NCBI GenBank assembly: GCA_001661515.1
Contig: LUVW01000007.1
Coordinates: 826,256 to 890,255 of the forward strand
Source: Capniomyces stellatus
Taxonomy: Eukaryota; Kickxellomycota; Harpellomycetes; Harpellales; Legeriomycetaceae
Length of the DNA: 64,000 nucleotides
Direction of reading: 5' to 3'
A program made the translations under genes and the position numbers. A model generated the notes under the pieces. That model worked only from the letters and a program-made list of their open reading frames with translations, was not told where the DNA came from and made no database searches. Shown in pieces: positions 21,088 to 34,163 of this stretch; within the stretch, counting starts at the first letter, position 1, and each line of letters opens with the position of its first letter.

Positions 21088-23216
21088 ATGAAAGAGACAA
21101 AGGCAATGGAGGAAAGCGTGGAAGATCAAAATTCTTTTGGGGACATATCGTACGATGGCGAGTACTCGGCCTTTGAAAGCGAAGATATGATTGATTTCAA
21201 TTCTTTTGCAAATCCCGGGGCTGAAAGCATCCAAAAATTGAAAAAAATATATTTTAATGAGCAATTTGGGAATGGAACAGAGGAATTTGAATACGGAGAG
21301 GAGGGAAACGGGTATTTAGAAAACGGAGTTGAATTGATTGAGTTTGACTCCTCAGATAGCTACGAGCTTGATAGTAGAAAAAGACATTCCGAGTATGGCA
21401 CCAAAGACATGAATTCGGGCATTGTTGGCAAATTGTATGACGATGAAGCGAATGTAAGTGCATTTACTGATAGGCTAGTTGACTTTGATGAGCCACGTTT
21501 GTACCAAGGTAAAGTCAAGAAAAAGTAATTCTACATCAGCTAATTAAAGGTTAATGTTGTCGTTGGCCACAAGTATACGTGTTTCTACACGTTGAATTTA
21601 TGTTTTGTATTTGTCGAGTTTGTTGTATAAACGATTGAGATGGATAAATGGATGGAATTCTATATATAGAACCAGGCAATAGTGGGTTTATTAGCGACAG
21701 GGGTAATAAGAAGAAAACGAAAAACAAGAAAAACAAGGTTAGGTTTTCACTGGAAAACCAGCTGTACTTACACCAGGGCTATAAAAGCTCACAGGAAGAT
21801 TTGGGTCCGCTAGGCTGTGAAGAAGAAGTTGATGTAATAAAGAAAGATATGGCGTATGCGGCAGGAATTGCGCATTTTGTCAATGAAGGTTTGAAAAAAA
21901 GCAAGGATTTGATGAGCATTGAGCTGCATTACACCCCTAAAGATACCATCCATACTTGTTCAAACGATCTAACTATAGAGCATTCAAACGGTGTAGACTA
22001 TTTGGGAGCAAAAGACTACTTGGGGGCGAGCTGTAGTCGTTTGGGTTATGATTCGTTGGATGACCGGTCATATAATTTGGAAAAGGAAGAGGAATTTTGT
22101 GATATACATATAAATGATCCAGAGTTGGATGATAGTTTAAAGGATGAGGATGAGGATGACTCGGCTGATGAAAGTAGAGAAAATGTGGTGTATAATACTA
22201 GGATGAATAGGTATGCACACAACTCCGAGTTGGACTTATTGAATCCTGTGGGTGGCATTGGAAGGTACACAGGGGTGTCATTTAGCAGCGGAGGCGTTGC
22301 CTTTCAAATGGGTAATGATGGTGAGTTGGAAATAGCTGACGATTCCGATGCTATTTACTCGGATGAGTATTATAACAGCGATATCGAAGGTCATGACTCT
22401 AGCTATGCTTATGACTATGGCGCAGATGCGAGGAGACATGTACTTGAGCAAGTATATAGGCATGGCGATCCAATGATCAATGGCAAAAGTAGAGACGGCA
22501 AGCTAGAAAAAAAAACGATATTTAAACATGAACCCAGGAGCTCTGCACACAGCCAATCAGACGGTGGTAGCAGTTTGGTCGGATTTATGCGTAGAGACGA
22601 CAATATTATTGGTAATAGAGAGCATATAGCAGAAAGCGAGGTTGGCCTACCAAGCATGCTGGATAGGCAGATTAGAGCAAATAATGCGGCGGCTGACCAA
22701 ATCAAGGGTAGTATACAGTTTGTTGGAGAGAATGTATATGACAATATGATCAATGGTGTACATAGGAATGATAGTAGTGTGATGGGGCAGGGTGGACATG
22801 TTGTTTTTGGCCAGGAAGAAAACATGATGGCAGAACTAGGCTTAAAAAGCATCAAGTATGGGTACAGTGACTTACCGAGTTCGTATTACGATATGATGAG
22901 GTGTAAAGGGAAGTTTTCGGTTCCAAACAAGATATTTTTAAGTCCTATTAAGGTTGAGGATTTGAGCAAGCCTCCACACAAGGGGGACATCCGGTTTGTT
23001 GGGAGTAAAATAAAGTTTTCTGGGGAGGGTTCCTGGGAGAGGCAGGCTGAAGAGTTTATTGAAGATTTGCCATCAGATATATATTTACTTCCATCATTGA
23101 GCAAGTGTGGTGGGGGATTTTTGCAGTCAGAAAAGATTTTGACTTCGGGAGGAGTATCTCTGCAGAAATCAAGCAGGTTCTATGTATCAAAATACGATAA
23201 GCGGGTTGTTTTATAG
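21088..23216 (+). CDS. Hypothetical acidic, mostly disordered protein with an RVxF-like motif
   Basis: Two exons, 21088-21508 and 21670-23216, joined in phase 1 across a GTAAAG...ATATAG intron, giving 655 aa. I recognise no domain. The protein is rich in Asp, Glu, Ser and Tyr, with acidic stretches near residues 20-120 and 240-280. A basic patch (KKKTKNKKNKVRFS) follows the intron. It contains KVRF at residues 163-166, which matches the RVxF protein phosphatase 1 docking motif. The C-terminal ~70 residues (with DIRFVGSKIKFSGEG and an LPSDIYLLPS segment) are the most ordered-looking. The start has an A at -3 in its ATG context. That this is one real gene is well supported; its function is unknown. 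Confidence 0.75.
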
Positions 23217-23718
23217 AGGGTTGACTAACCATCAAGTATGTGATGTATTTTTTTTAAAGATTTTACTTTTGATATGAGTATTTTGTTTTTATTTCTATAT
23301 TTTAATGGCGATGGGGTTGTATCTTAAAGTAACTGTGGTGAATGGGGTGTGAAGAACTTGATAACTGTACGAGTTGCCTTTTAGTTCAAGTGTAGTATCA
23401 TTTTTGGTGCTAAATAGTATATTTATAACTTTGGCCAGAAGTAGGCGGGCCAGGTTGGGTTAATTGAATGGGTTAGCGTGATTTTTTTGGTGTTTTATTT
23501 TACTTTAGCAGATTTACTTTTTAAACAAAAGAGTAGATAATTGCTATAAATAAATGAATAAAAACCAGGTTTTTTTTCTTTCATATCCTTTATTTTTTTC
23601 CATATTAGTTTTCTAGCTAGTCAAAACTGATATTTGTTTAGTTTGTTTTTGGCGTATAAGAACAGAACTAAAGGAGTATACAGTGAATGTGGCCTTTGGT
23701 AGAAGTCAAAGCGGTAGG
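23217..23718. other. Convergent 3' intergenic region
   Basis: About 500 bp between the stop codons of two convergent genes. It is AT-rich, with AATAAA-like signals available to both. No gene seen. Confidence 0.6.
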
Positions 23719-26700
23719 CTAGATGGATTTTACAAGCGAGTCGGCTTGAGATTTGGAGAACAAGTCTAGAGCGATTCGGCTTTTGTAGATATGGGAGGCA
23801 ACAGAGTTGACGGACAAGTTGGATTTGGCGGCTTGGATAAGAACGTCAGATGAGTATTCGATTTTGTAGTACGCAGTAATGCAGTATGCGAGTCGTTTGG
23901 CGATGTGGTCCTCCAAAACTCCAGAGATGCCAATGGGGTCGTCTAGGGACTTCATTGGGTCGATTATCCGTGTCCTCCACAAGCTAGGGGTGTGGTTTTC
24001 ACAGGGATAAATGTTGGAGGCTGAGGAGACATCCAAGAAATCCGGTTCCGCAGCCTTGGTGATATTTTCTTTGCTGTTGTATGGGACTGGTAAATTGACG
24101 TTGGTGCCAGAGTTTGAGCTTCCACGTTTCTGGGAATTTGGAGGATCAGCAGTTTCCATAAATGCAGAATTTGTGGAGTGTGGGTCTTTGTCGGGAGTGT
24201 TATTTTTTGAGGAGTTGCTGGGCCTTTTCTCGTCAACTGTGATATCCTTATCATACTCTGTTCCAGACTCAGACTCTGATCTAAACCTAGATTCGGATTC
24301 AGACAAAGAGCCAGATTCGGATCCAGATTCAGATCCAGGTACAGAACATGATTTGGGCATGTTTTCAAGCTCTAATTCGGAGGTTGAGTTAGAGTTGGAG
24401 TTGGTGTTGGCGCTAGATTCAAGTTCTGACCCAGAGTTGCTTGGAGTAAAGGACTTGTATTTGTTAATTGGTGAGTTTTGCACGTCGTTGATGTTAAATG
24501 TCACTGTTACTGAGGAGCACCGGTTCAAAATCTCAACAAAGGTTTTCTTTGTAGATCCCAGGGTTATTCTTTTATCGTCAAATGCTTTTGAATACGCTAA
24601 TTTAAACGTCAAATAATAGAAATAAATGCAAGTAAACCCATTAACAGATGGAAAAAAACAATATCTACATTTACTTATCTATATATGCAATGGAGTAAGG
24701 AAAGTGAGGCAAGTCTGTAAACAAAGAAAAAGTTACCTTTGATCTCGAACGGAACGGATGCAGCAATAACAGCATGCGAGTCGCCTCGATGGTACCTCAT
24801 TTCGTAAGAGCCCTCCTCCCATGGCAACGCATCACCGCTAAACACAGCTTCGCCGTAATAAACAGCAGCTTCGTGCCTGCCACTAAAACCACCATTATAA
24901 TCACCGTTTTGAGTGTTTGGCTTGTTTAGGGACTCTGGTGTGTTTTCCGGAAGGATCTGGACGATTCGAGATCCGTGCTTAACACCAGTAAACATGCAGT
25001 CGCCTTGGACAAACCCACTCATAAGGTTTTCGTCTGGGTGGACATACACGTATCTTCCTTTTGAGCTTACTGAAGAGAACCGTGGATGAATGTTGCTTGT
25101 TACCAGGTATATTCCAATCCAGTCGCTGCGTGAGTGGGTTGTTGGTGCTTCCCATTTGATTCTTATTGGTTCTCCCAGCTGATAGACAAAGCCACTTTCT
25201 GGCTCAGAGCTGGTGGCTTGGGGCTTGACTAGGTCAAATTTATACAGATCAAGGTTTTTGACGGTTCGGAGGTCAGGCGGGGTTCTATTATTAAACCAGT
25301 AGCGCAAACCGTGAAGCGAATGTTTATTAATTTACTCGTTTTTTCTTCTTTTTTCTTTCTTTCTCGGACCAAAGTATAAAAATAAAATAAAATAAAACTT
25401 ACAAGTTATCTGCTAGCTTGATTTTTGTCGATTCAATAAAAGCTTTGGTCTCAGCAACCATTTCCCTTATTGAGTTGTTGGCATCAAAAAATGGCCTGGA
25501 CAAATTGTTGGCTTTCTTTTCTTTATCTCCACTTTTATTGCTTCCAGCTTTAGGCTCGCCAACCTGTTCGACTTCATCACTTCGAGTCGAGTTGGGCTCA
25601 ATGTAGTTGGATCCGAGACTGGAGTTGGACAACATCCGTTTTGGCAACTCGTAAACCAACATTTTTGTAATCGAATTTTCATTCAACACCCGCTTAATGG
25701 TTTTGGTTACGCCTGAATCTGCTCTTATTTGTTCGCCATACAACCGCTTCATGTGTGGCGTTTCTACTAGCGAGTAAAACACCATCAGGAATATCTGCAG
25801 CACCAGTGCTAGTGCAAACACCGTCCAACTACCTGAAATCAGCGACAGCCCAAAATACGCGGATTGGCCTATTACCTTCTCTGGACTGTTCAAGAATCGA
25901 TAAACACCCGTGTAGTAAATCTTGTTGCTGGAACTTGACTGCGGTGTAAAAAAGTCGCCATAATACCACCCAAAGTCACCTATAGCTGTGTAAACCGATC
26001 GAACACACCATATTTGCAGCCCAATCAACACCTACGCCAAATTTATACATTTATTTGTTTACTTTTCTATCCATCTATATTTATAACTATCTATCTATCT
26101 ATATTTATACCTATTCATTTTTTATGCTTAAATGCTTATATGCTTATATCTATCCATCTAGGCAATGTTCAGCTTTGCCTTGTTGAATATGGTGGCAATT
26201 ATATATCTCCAACATAAAAGTTACAACCAATCAACAGGTAGTTTCAGTCGAGAACAATCGAGTCGGTCAATAGTTATATATCAATAAGAAGTGGAGAAAA
26301 AAAAAACATTGTAAATATAGATTGGGCAGCTTACAAAGCCTAATGCATGTCTGAATAGGGTGTGGCCCATTTGTTCGCTTGAGTAGTGGTGCAATGACAG
26401 CTCGCTTCCTCCGCTCCACCTATAAGCCATGCTGGCAACCAAAACAAACGACAAAACAGTCATCACCAAACACACGTTATAAACGGATTTCCAGTTGTGG
26501 TACGACTCGTCAACACCGCCTCCTCTTCGTATGTACCACTTTGTCCACCACTGCGAGTTGCTCTGCTTGTACAAAACAACACCAAGCCCAAAAGTGCGCA
26601 CAAAGATCCAAAACACACAATTTACTGCTGCGTACATCAAAAGAATATAATGCGACTCGCTGTGCTGCTTCAAAAAATAACTCAAAATCAACGGTACTAC

Positions 26701-28465
26701 AAAGCTATACCCAATCAGAAGCGTCAGCAACAAATCAACAGACCGGAAAAACGCAAAATTCGCAAGCCCAACCAGCTCTGTCTCCACAAGCAGGTCCGAC
26801 TTGTACGACTTCCCTTCCTCCGCACCAAACTTATTGCTGGTCTCGTCCTGGTCATCACCCTTGTTGTTTTCCTTGCCTCTGCTATTCTTTTCCGGTTTAT
26901 CTCCTCCAGCATCCAAGCTGCTTCTTCGTTCGCGATTGATGCGAATCACCTCTTCAATCACTGGCGGCCTTTCGTATGTCTTTTCAATGTGTGGGTTTTC
27001 AACCACCGATAAAAACACAAACTGCATTATGTGTGCCACCAAGCTCACAAAAAATATCGTATAGCTTCCTGTTATCAACGACACTCCGTAGTATCCCGCA
27101 TACCCAATCGAGTACATCGGGTGTGGTGCCATCTCAAACACCCCATCAAAAGTCAGCCACTGATCCACCTTGAAAAAGAAGTCTCCCCAATCTATCATCC
27201 CATTAATATATATATACATATACAATCATCACACCTTATTACAAACACGCTTACTTGTATATATTTACATTTTGGTTTAAATTCTAGTTATCCAAACCAG
27301 CCCAGAGTTCATATCAAAACAAAAGCAAAAACAAAAAAACGCACCAATCGGATCGGTTGGTTCACCAATTCACTTGTTACGTCGTTTAGTCAATTGAGTC
27401 TACTTACACCATGCATAGTCCTTAACCACCCTATGTGCATCCACCTTCACCCATAGATTAAACGCCACTAAAACCCACCCTCCAAGGGTTCTTAACGTTA
27501 TCTGCCAATTCTCGGCCTTGTTCGAAGCTGATCCCAAGTACGATAAAGCCAACAAAACATACGCTGTAAAGTCACAAACCAGTATCATATCAACCAATTG
27601 CCTAAACAACAACCACACGTTGAACTCTATCGGAACTCCCTATTATTACCATTTCACCCATTATTATAGTATTAGTCGATTTTAAGAATACTAACATTAA
27701 CACAAAACCAATATCATTCAACTACACTCAACTACACTCAACTACATCCAGCTGCGTTGCAAATTACCTCAAAACTGTAATCATCTCCCATTTTTTGTTC
27801 AAGTTCCTTTTTCAACCACCTTCCCATCCTTCCACCATTATCCTCGCCTCTCCACCCATATCTCTTGAACAAAGCAACTAAGCCTTGACGCTCGCTTTGC
27901 CATTGCAGCAAAATTCCAAGTCCCAAATTGTAGCACGTTCTCCAAAAGAAAAACACCCCCGCCAAAACCACTCTTCTCCAATAAACCGTACAGAATATGA
28001 ATATCATGATGTGGCCCGCCAGTATCGCTAGTATCGTGTAGTCAAACATCGACTTTTTTGACAATCTCGGTCCAAATAACGATGATATCATGTCTGCTGT
28101 TTTCGGAACATTAAACTCTACAATTGGCCAATAGCAAACCATCAATTTGAATACCCATATACTCCACCTGTCATAACCTTCATCATTTTCTTCAGCCCCA
28201 CATACTAATCCAATACTAGTTTGACCAAGCCTCTTTCTCTTTCTCTTTCTCTATTCTCTTTACTACTCTTTAAAACAGTTAAATAATACCACTCACTTTT
28301 CCCATCAGCTGTCCTTCCTATCATAACCTCGTCTTTCTTATCTTCCTTGTTTTCCTCCTTAATCCCACACTTGACGTCCATTTCTACACTTTTAGGGACT
28401 TCGGCCAGATTTTTCTGACCATGGTCCACTGATTTGCCCTTATTCTTTCTTTGGTATGCCTTCAT
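23719..28465 (-). CDS. cho2: Phosphatidylethanolamine N-methyltransferase, CHO2 type
   Basis: First methylation step from phosphatidylethanolamine to phosphatidylcholine, in the ER membrane, with S-adenosylmethionine. Seven exons: 28297-28465, 27768-28117, 27408-27639, 26335-27191, 25403-26031, 24737-25284 and 23719-24596. Phases agree throughout and give 1220 aa. Markers in order: GRTADGK then [14 protein letters not shown] near the N-terminus; DYAWYWGDFFF; the first methyltransferase repeat with [15 protein letters not shown] and [11 protein letters not shown]; the second with [17 protein letters not shown] and [12 protein letters not shown]; and the C-terminal [16 protein letters not shown] and [10 protein letters not shown] segments of fungal Cho2. 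It is longer than the ~870-aa yeast protein because of polar inserts in exons 4, 5 and 7, including a Ser/Glu-rich run near 24250-24440. The exon 5/6 junction was least obvious. The acceptor at 25285-25286 is the one that keeps the frame. Confidence 0.95.
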
Positions 28466-31400
28466 TTCTCTCTTTCTCTCTTTATACCTTTTTTCCTTCG
28501 TCCTTTTTCTCTTTTTTTTCTTCTTTTCCTTATTTTCTTTACTATCTTTTCCTGGCTCTATTTACAGTATATAGCTCTTCTTATTATAGAATATATTAAC
28601 TCGACACCAAATACTAAGTAGCTAAAAAAAACCCCCCTCCCGCACTCTAAACAACGCTTAACGTAATTGCTTTGTTTTTACTTCTAAAATATTGGGATTT
28701 GAATTGTAGTTTAGATTGGGAGTTATGAATTTGGCATTTAACCTTGTATTCTATATTCCACCCCGCATTATTGGTATATTTACTGGTACACACCAAGCTA
28801 CGAAAGTATACTTTTGTGATGTATATTTACAATTCAACCAATTCCGCTAATTCTAATTAATTACACGTTTTTTTTTACTCAGACTTGTTTTTCAGCCTTC
28901 ACAGCAATATCCTCTCTCTACTCACTTATCTCCTTTTTTGTTTTTATCACTTTACATTTGTAGTCATTTACATTATATTTATACATATATATCATATTAC
29001 CCGTTTTTTTTTGTTGCTATGCTTTTTAAAGAACAATTATTTCAAGTCAGATATTCTTTGGTTTAACAAACCCACCAAACTTCAATTATTACGTTGATTT
29101 TATCCAACTACCCCAATAAGAAAGTAGATATTTTATTAAAATTATTTACCTTTCGAGTTTGTCTCGCGTATTTTTCCTTCTATTTGTGCAATGATATTTT
29201 CGATATACTAGATATACTTTCAGACTTTTGTATGCCGTTTTATTGTATTCTGTGCTATTGTTGTCCTTTTATCTAGACTTCAGACTCTTTGAAAACAAAA
29301 CAAAACAAAACAAAAAAGCTCTAATTGTTGTTGAAAAAAAAAAACAAACCAGGTCCAAATTGATCAATTTATATCATCTTTATTTCGGCATTCACTTTTT
29401 TTTCATAAAGTAAAAAAAAAACAATATAATCAATTGCCAAAAGTTTATAGCAGCTAATTTCACCACAAAGCATTTTGGGACCTGGCTTGCTGCTGTTTCA
29501 TTCTACCATGGCTCGCCTTGGCCAAATTTAGTTAGTTTTCACTACATTGCTTTTAAACTTCCAGCGGCAGATCCCTTCTTTTTTCTTTTTCTCACTCCCT
29601 TTTCTCTCTTCCTTTTTTTATTTTTAATAGTACATCTTAATGCCCAATTACATTAAACTATTCATTTTTTTTATTGTTTTCCGACATTCCTGATGTCACG
29701 TCAAGTGTTTTATTTATCCACTTTCCCAATTGTCCATTAGAGTAAAACCCAATAAAACACTCGTGTAAATTGATATTCTCTTATTACCGACTTCATACCA
29801 TTGCCAAACATACACCAAAGATAAGTGAATGGGTTCTTAATTAAATTTTCTTCCCTTCGTTTCAAGAATACCCTTGTACTCTTTTTGTTTTTTATATTTC
29901 AAACATACCTTCGATTGCATTCCAAGCTGAGTATAAATGTCGAAGTTTCTCAATCATGCCTTTATAGTGGTGCAAATGCACTAATTAGCACTGTTTGGAG
30001 TGGCCCTTATACGAACTTATTCTGTTTCATGGCAGATACCAAAATCTGAATGGTTCCCGAGCCGATGTGATTGGCCAACGGACCAACTCATTGCAACGAT
30101 CGAGTGATAGTGATATCGAGCAGAAACGCATTTATTGAGTTTGGTGAATCAAACATTAACATTTGATAACATCTTTTCTTCAAAAAGTGTCGTGAGTTCT
30201 CGATAAATCAGGATTCTATATTCTGGCTTTCTGGCTTCACAAGTTGTTCAAACTAAGGGTACTGCACATTTATTTAACTGTTTTTAATCGTCGACTTATT
30301 TCGTCATTCCATGCTCGTTTTCTACAAAAGCCCAATAAGAAGGCAGACTTGAACTTTCTTTAATAAAATAACATGTTCAAAATGCCAAGAGGTTCCCTTA
30401 GCTTTTTTCCATTTTCCATTTTCCATCCTCTTTTTTCTTTTTCTTTTTTCTTTTTTTAAAAAAATGGAAACTTTTTCGAATAGTTGAAACACCGCCCCAA
30501 AATCGCTAGTTACTCAGGATAACATATTTTACCATTTATATCTCTCTTAGTTTTAATAATAACAAATAGCTACAGACCCTGATTCTATGCCTCAAATAAA
30601 CAGCTTCATCACGGTACTTTACTATTTTTAGTCAAGGCAAGAGATATTATGACGAGATCGTCTTTTAAAAAGGTGGTATTGTTAGACAGCTTCATTAGAT
30701 ATATGGGACCTAGTAATATGTGGTATGTAAACCAGTGCTATTCGTAAAACTCGGCTGTGCGAGATTGGAAATAGAAGCCTATATCTGCCTCGTTTTGTTT
30801 TCATTTTAGAAACTTGTTGTGCTTTTTTAAAAAAAAGGCTTGTTATAGATCGTATAATGTGGCTATTCTTGCTTGGACGTTAATGCTTGTGCACTTTACT
30901 CGCACAAACAATTATTTTTAGCAGCCAAACTGGTACTAAGCACAAAAGATCTGAAAAGAAAAACTCATCAAGATCCATGCTATTTAGCCTAAACTTCTAT
31001 GCTATCGAGTTTGGCCATATTTTGCTTCCAATATCGATTAGACGTGTAGCCTTCAGTTATGATAAACCTCATTAACCAGCAACGTATGGTTGTGCGCACT
31101 TGGATATGAGGCTAGAATTGACTGTTGTTACTATTTTTTACCTTGTTAATCATAACACTCAAATAAACGAGTAGTACTTTTGACTAGTGCTAATCAATGG
31201 TAAAAATAAATAGAGCCAGACTGACAAGTAGTTTATTTGGTGAGCAAGTTTTTAAAGATCTAAAGCAAAGGTGTTCTTTTCATTAAAAATAAAAAGTAAA
31301 GTAAAGGTGTTCAGCACCTTCATTATCATCGTTATCATCGTCACCACCATAATTAACAGAAATACTATTTTTTAAATTTGGGTTTGTAATGGAATGTTAT

Positions 31401-32283
31401 GTTATGATGGTTTGAGTCCTTTTTTTACTTTCACTTAACAGGTAGCGGGAAAATAGGTAGTTTTCGGCTCCTATCTTAATTGAGAAATGCCCAAATTTGT
31501 GTTGTATGTTTATTTTGATTTGAAATTGGAAAAAACTCCAATGTTAATCTTACGCCAATCACCAATGTTGCTAAAAAAAACTCGCTTAGTTAATTGACAA
31601 AATCTATGGTTTATTTATTGCATTTAATCACATAGAAAACCTAAGATATTTTTATATTATATAATTCGTTTCACAAAAAAAGAAATGTATTAATAAACTA
31701 GGCCGACGATTCCACCTCTGTTAGATTCCCAGTTCTGCTTAAATAGCCTGATAAAGATAGAACCATTTCGCTAGCATTATAGGAAACGTTTATTTAGTAA
31801 CATTAGCCCATATTTATAGCGTAATGTATGGAAGTAAAATATAAAAAGAAATGGAATAAAGCAAACAAAATAAAAAGCAAATAAAAAGTCCAATTATGGC
31901 ACACTGTTAAATTAAGTTTGTCAGACGTAATTAAAAGCTAAAACAATACAATACAATACTTGGAATAGTCAATAAAAAGCCAAACTCTAATTAAACTGAA
32001 GGGAGTATTATATTACTCGTATCTCAAAAGACACAAAAGCTGTGGCTAATACTTTGATACCTTTTACTTCAATAAACATTTTTATCACCCTCTAAATTCG
32101 TTTATATTGTAACATTCATTATCAAACAATTATTAGCAAAAGTATTTTTTTATAAGAATCTTGTACTATAGTATTAATAAAAGTCTCAAGTTGAACTTAC
32201 ACAAGGTTTCAGAAACAAGCCGCAATTCAATTGTAACTAACACATTCCCCGTTATCAAACAATCCTTAAGTTCGAAGCAAGAG
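28466..32283. other. Gene-poor spacer upstream of CHO2
   Basis: About 3.8 kb, strongly T-rich near CHO2 and otherwise AT-rich. Short frames at 28885-29413, 29825-30049 and 30887-31075 are Phe/Leu/Ile-rich or lack any support. No tRNA, repeat copy or exon chain is recognised. Confidence 0.55.
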
Positions 32284-33242
32284 ATGCAGGCGTCAAATAG
32301 TTCAGTACACACTTCCCGAAGTAATAGCAATGTAGCCCCCAACAATTCTGAGCAAGGTGAGTACTTCTTTTCGTATTCTCACAAAAACGATTTATCGTAA
32401 TAATCCTACTTTTTTTATTTGAGCGTTTTAATATTTGACCAAGCCCATTTTGATAACCACAATTTGAATTTTTGAGTAAAGTTATTTTCAGATGGATCTT
32501 TGTTCGAGCAAAATTTCTCAAGAAAAAATTTTCCAAGAAATAAATCAAAAAACAAAGTTGATAATCTAGAGCAAATTTAAATTAAATTGTAGGAAAAAGG
32601 GAGGGGACTAGCGGTCTTGATATCAAAACAAGCCAGGGCGTTAAAAATACAGGCGAGAATGCAGAGGCAGACAAATTGGCACCAGGTTCGGCTGGAGTAG
32701 GAATAGGATCCTTTACGCTTAGCTCAGGAATAGACCCACCACCAAATTCCTATGCGCAGTCATACATCAATTCAAACATAAACATAAACAAGGCAAAGCT
32801 GGCTGAGGCCAACTCATCCTTGTTTGTAGAGGGGTGGAACGCACCACCAAACACACCAGCGTCGGCAAGTAAGCTGCAGCAAGCTATGGACAGCAACCAC
32901 AGAAACAACCAGTTTCCAACGGGTTCCTTTTTAGATAGAAGGCTGGGAAATATGAGTCACCTGGGCTCGTCTTCGATACACAACAAAGACCACGTTTATG
33001 CGAATGAGGACAGCAGCAAGAATGCAGCACTTTCAGGGATTGGAAAGTTGAATATCAACGAGAATGACTTTGGAGATATAGATGATAAAGAAAGTAGCAC
33101 AAACAACGCCAACAGTATCAACAAGTTATACCAAGATTTAGACGATATTTTGGTAAATAGCCAGTCTTCATCAAGCAATAAATGCACGAACTCATCTTCT
33201 AGTACAAACTCAAACCCCGTAAACATCCGTAAAGGTAAATAA
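32284..33242 (+). CDS. Hypothetical disordered Ser/Asn-rich protein
   Basis: Two exons, 32284-32356 and 32593-33242, joined in phase 1 (GTGAGT donor, TTGTAG acceptor), giving 240 aa. The open frame extends upstream of 32284 without an ATG, so I start at the first in-frame ATG. The protein is low complexity, rich in Ser, Asn and Gly, and has no domain I recognise. The most conserved-looking stretches are VEGWNAPPNTPASASKLQQA and the acidic INKLYQDLDDILVNS near the C-terminus, which could be a short binding helix. A good donor (GTAAAT) sits just before the stop codon, so the true gene may continue into further exons that I could not identify. Confidence 0.55.
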
Positions 33243-34163
33243 ACTTTTTGCAGTTCTAGCTCAGTTTCCAATAGACATGCTGATTTTTAGAGTAATATTG
33301 GTAACTGGGACATATAACCGAACTGAACCAAACCAAGATGTATCTTCACTTTGGATTATTGTATAAAAGTGGGTTATTACGTTTGAGTTTGGGTGCCTGT
33401 GAGGTTTTTTTTCTTCTTTTTTTCTAATGATATTATCAATACCAACGATAATTCCAATTCCAACAATAATAAGAATTTTGATAACGGTTATGGTAATATT
33501 CGTGCCTATAGACAACAACCAAGATCTAGGAGGTGTATTTGATATGGAGTAGGCTGGGGTTACAAGAAGCGAAGATATCGAGGTATAAAAGTGGACGTTT
33601 TCTTTGCTTAATGGTTCATGTTTAACACAATTCTGCTTACTACTTGCCTTTGTTTTGACTTTCTTTTTGTAGCATTCCATTCATTACCTCTCATTTTTTT
33701 TACTATTGAGTTATCCATTGTCTTTTTTTTGATTTCGTTCATTTGTTTTTATACTTGGGATCTCCAAACAGCCTTTATTTTACATTTTCAATTTTTAAAA
33801 AATCTGTATTTGAGTGGAACTTGAAATAACTATAAATAAATCGTAAAGTTGACAGCAACCCAGTCATCGACGTAGGGAGTCTAGTTGGTTCATTTATTAT
33901 TATCTATTCCTGAGGTTTAAGCCACAGTGTTACTTTATAATCAACTGTTTTACTTTTGGTTGTTTATTGGAAATACATGGTTGAGATACTCGGTTGTCAA
34001 ACTTTAAATTGTTTGTGCCAGATGCACGCTTTAATACACGCAAGAGCGTATTTTTGTGCTTGCAGTGCTGTCAAAACCCAGCAGAGTAAAAGGAAATGTT
34101 TCCACAAAAGCAAACACAGGTTTTTTTTGACAGGTTTACAGTAATACAGCGCATACTGTGTTT
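33243..34163. other. Convergent 3' intergenic region
   Basis: AT-rich. The hydrophobic 68-aa frame at 33618-33824 follows a possible acceptor but looks like translated T-rich DNA. No firm gene. Confidence 0.5.

Noticed and set aside
25289..25307. Reading CHO2 exon 6 from [11 protein letters not shown]
   Set aside because: No in-frame AG acceptor exists upstream of it. The acceptor at 25285-25286 gives the correct phase, so these residues are intronic.
26379..27456. Plus-strand frames of 140-190 aa over CHO2
   Set aside because: The minus strand carries conserved CHO2 exons with matching splice phases over the same interval.
33618..33824. 68-aa very hydrophobic frame after the 32284 gene, possible extra exon
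   Set aside because: The acceptor and phase are possible, but the composition is Phe/Leu/Ile from T-rich DNA and there is no good join to a stable protein.
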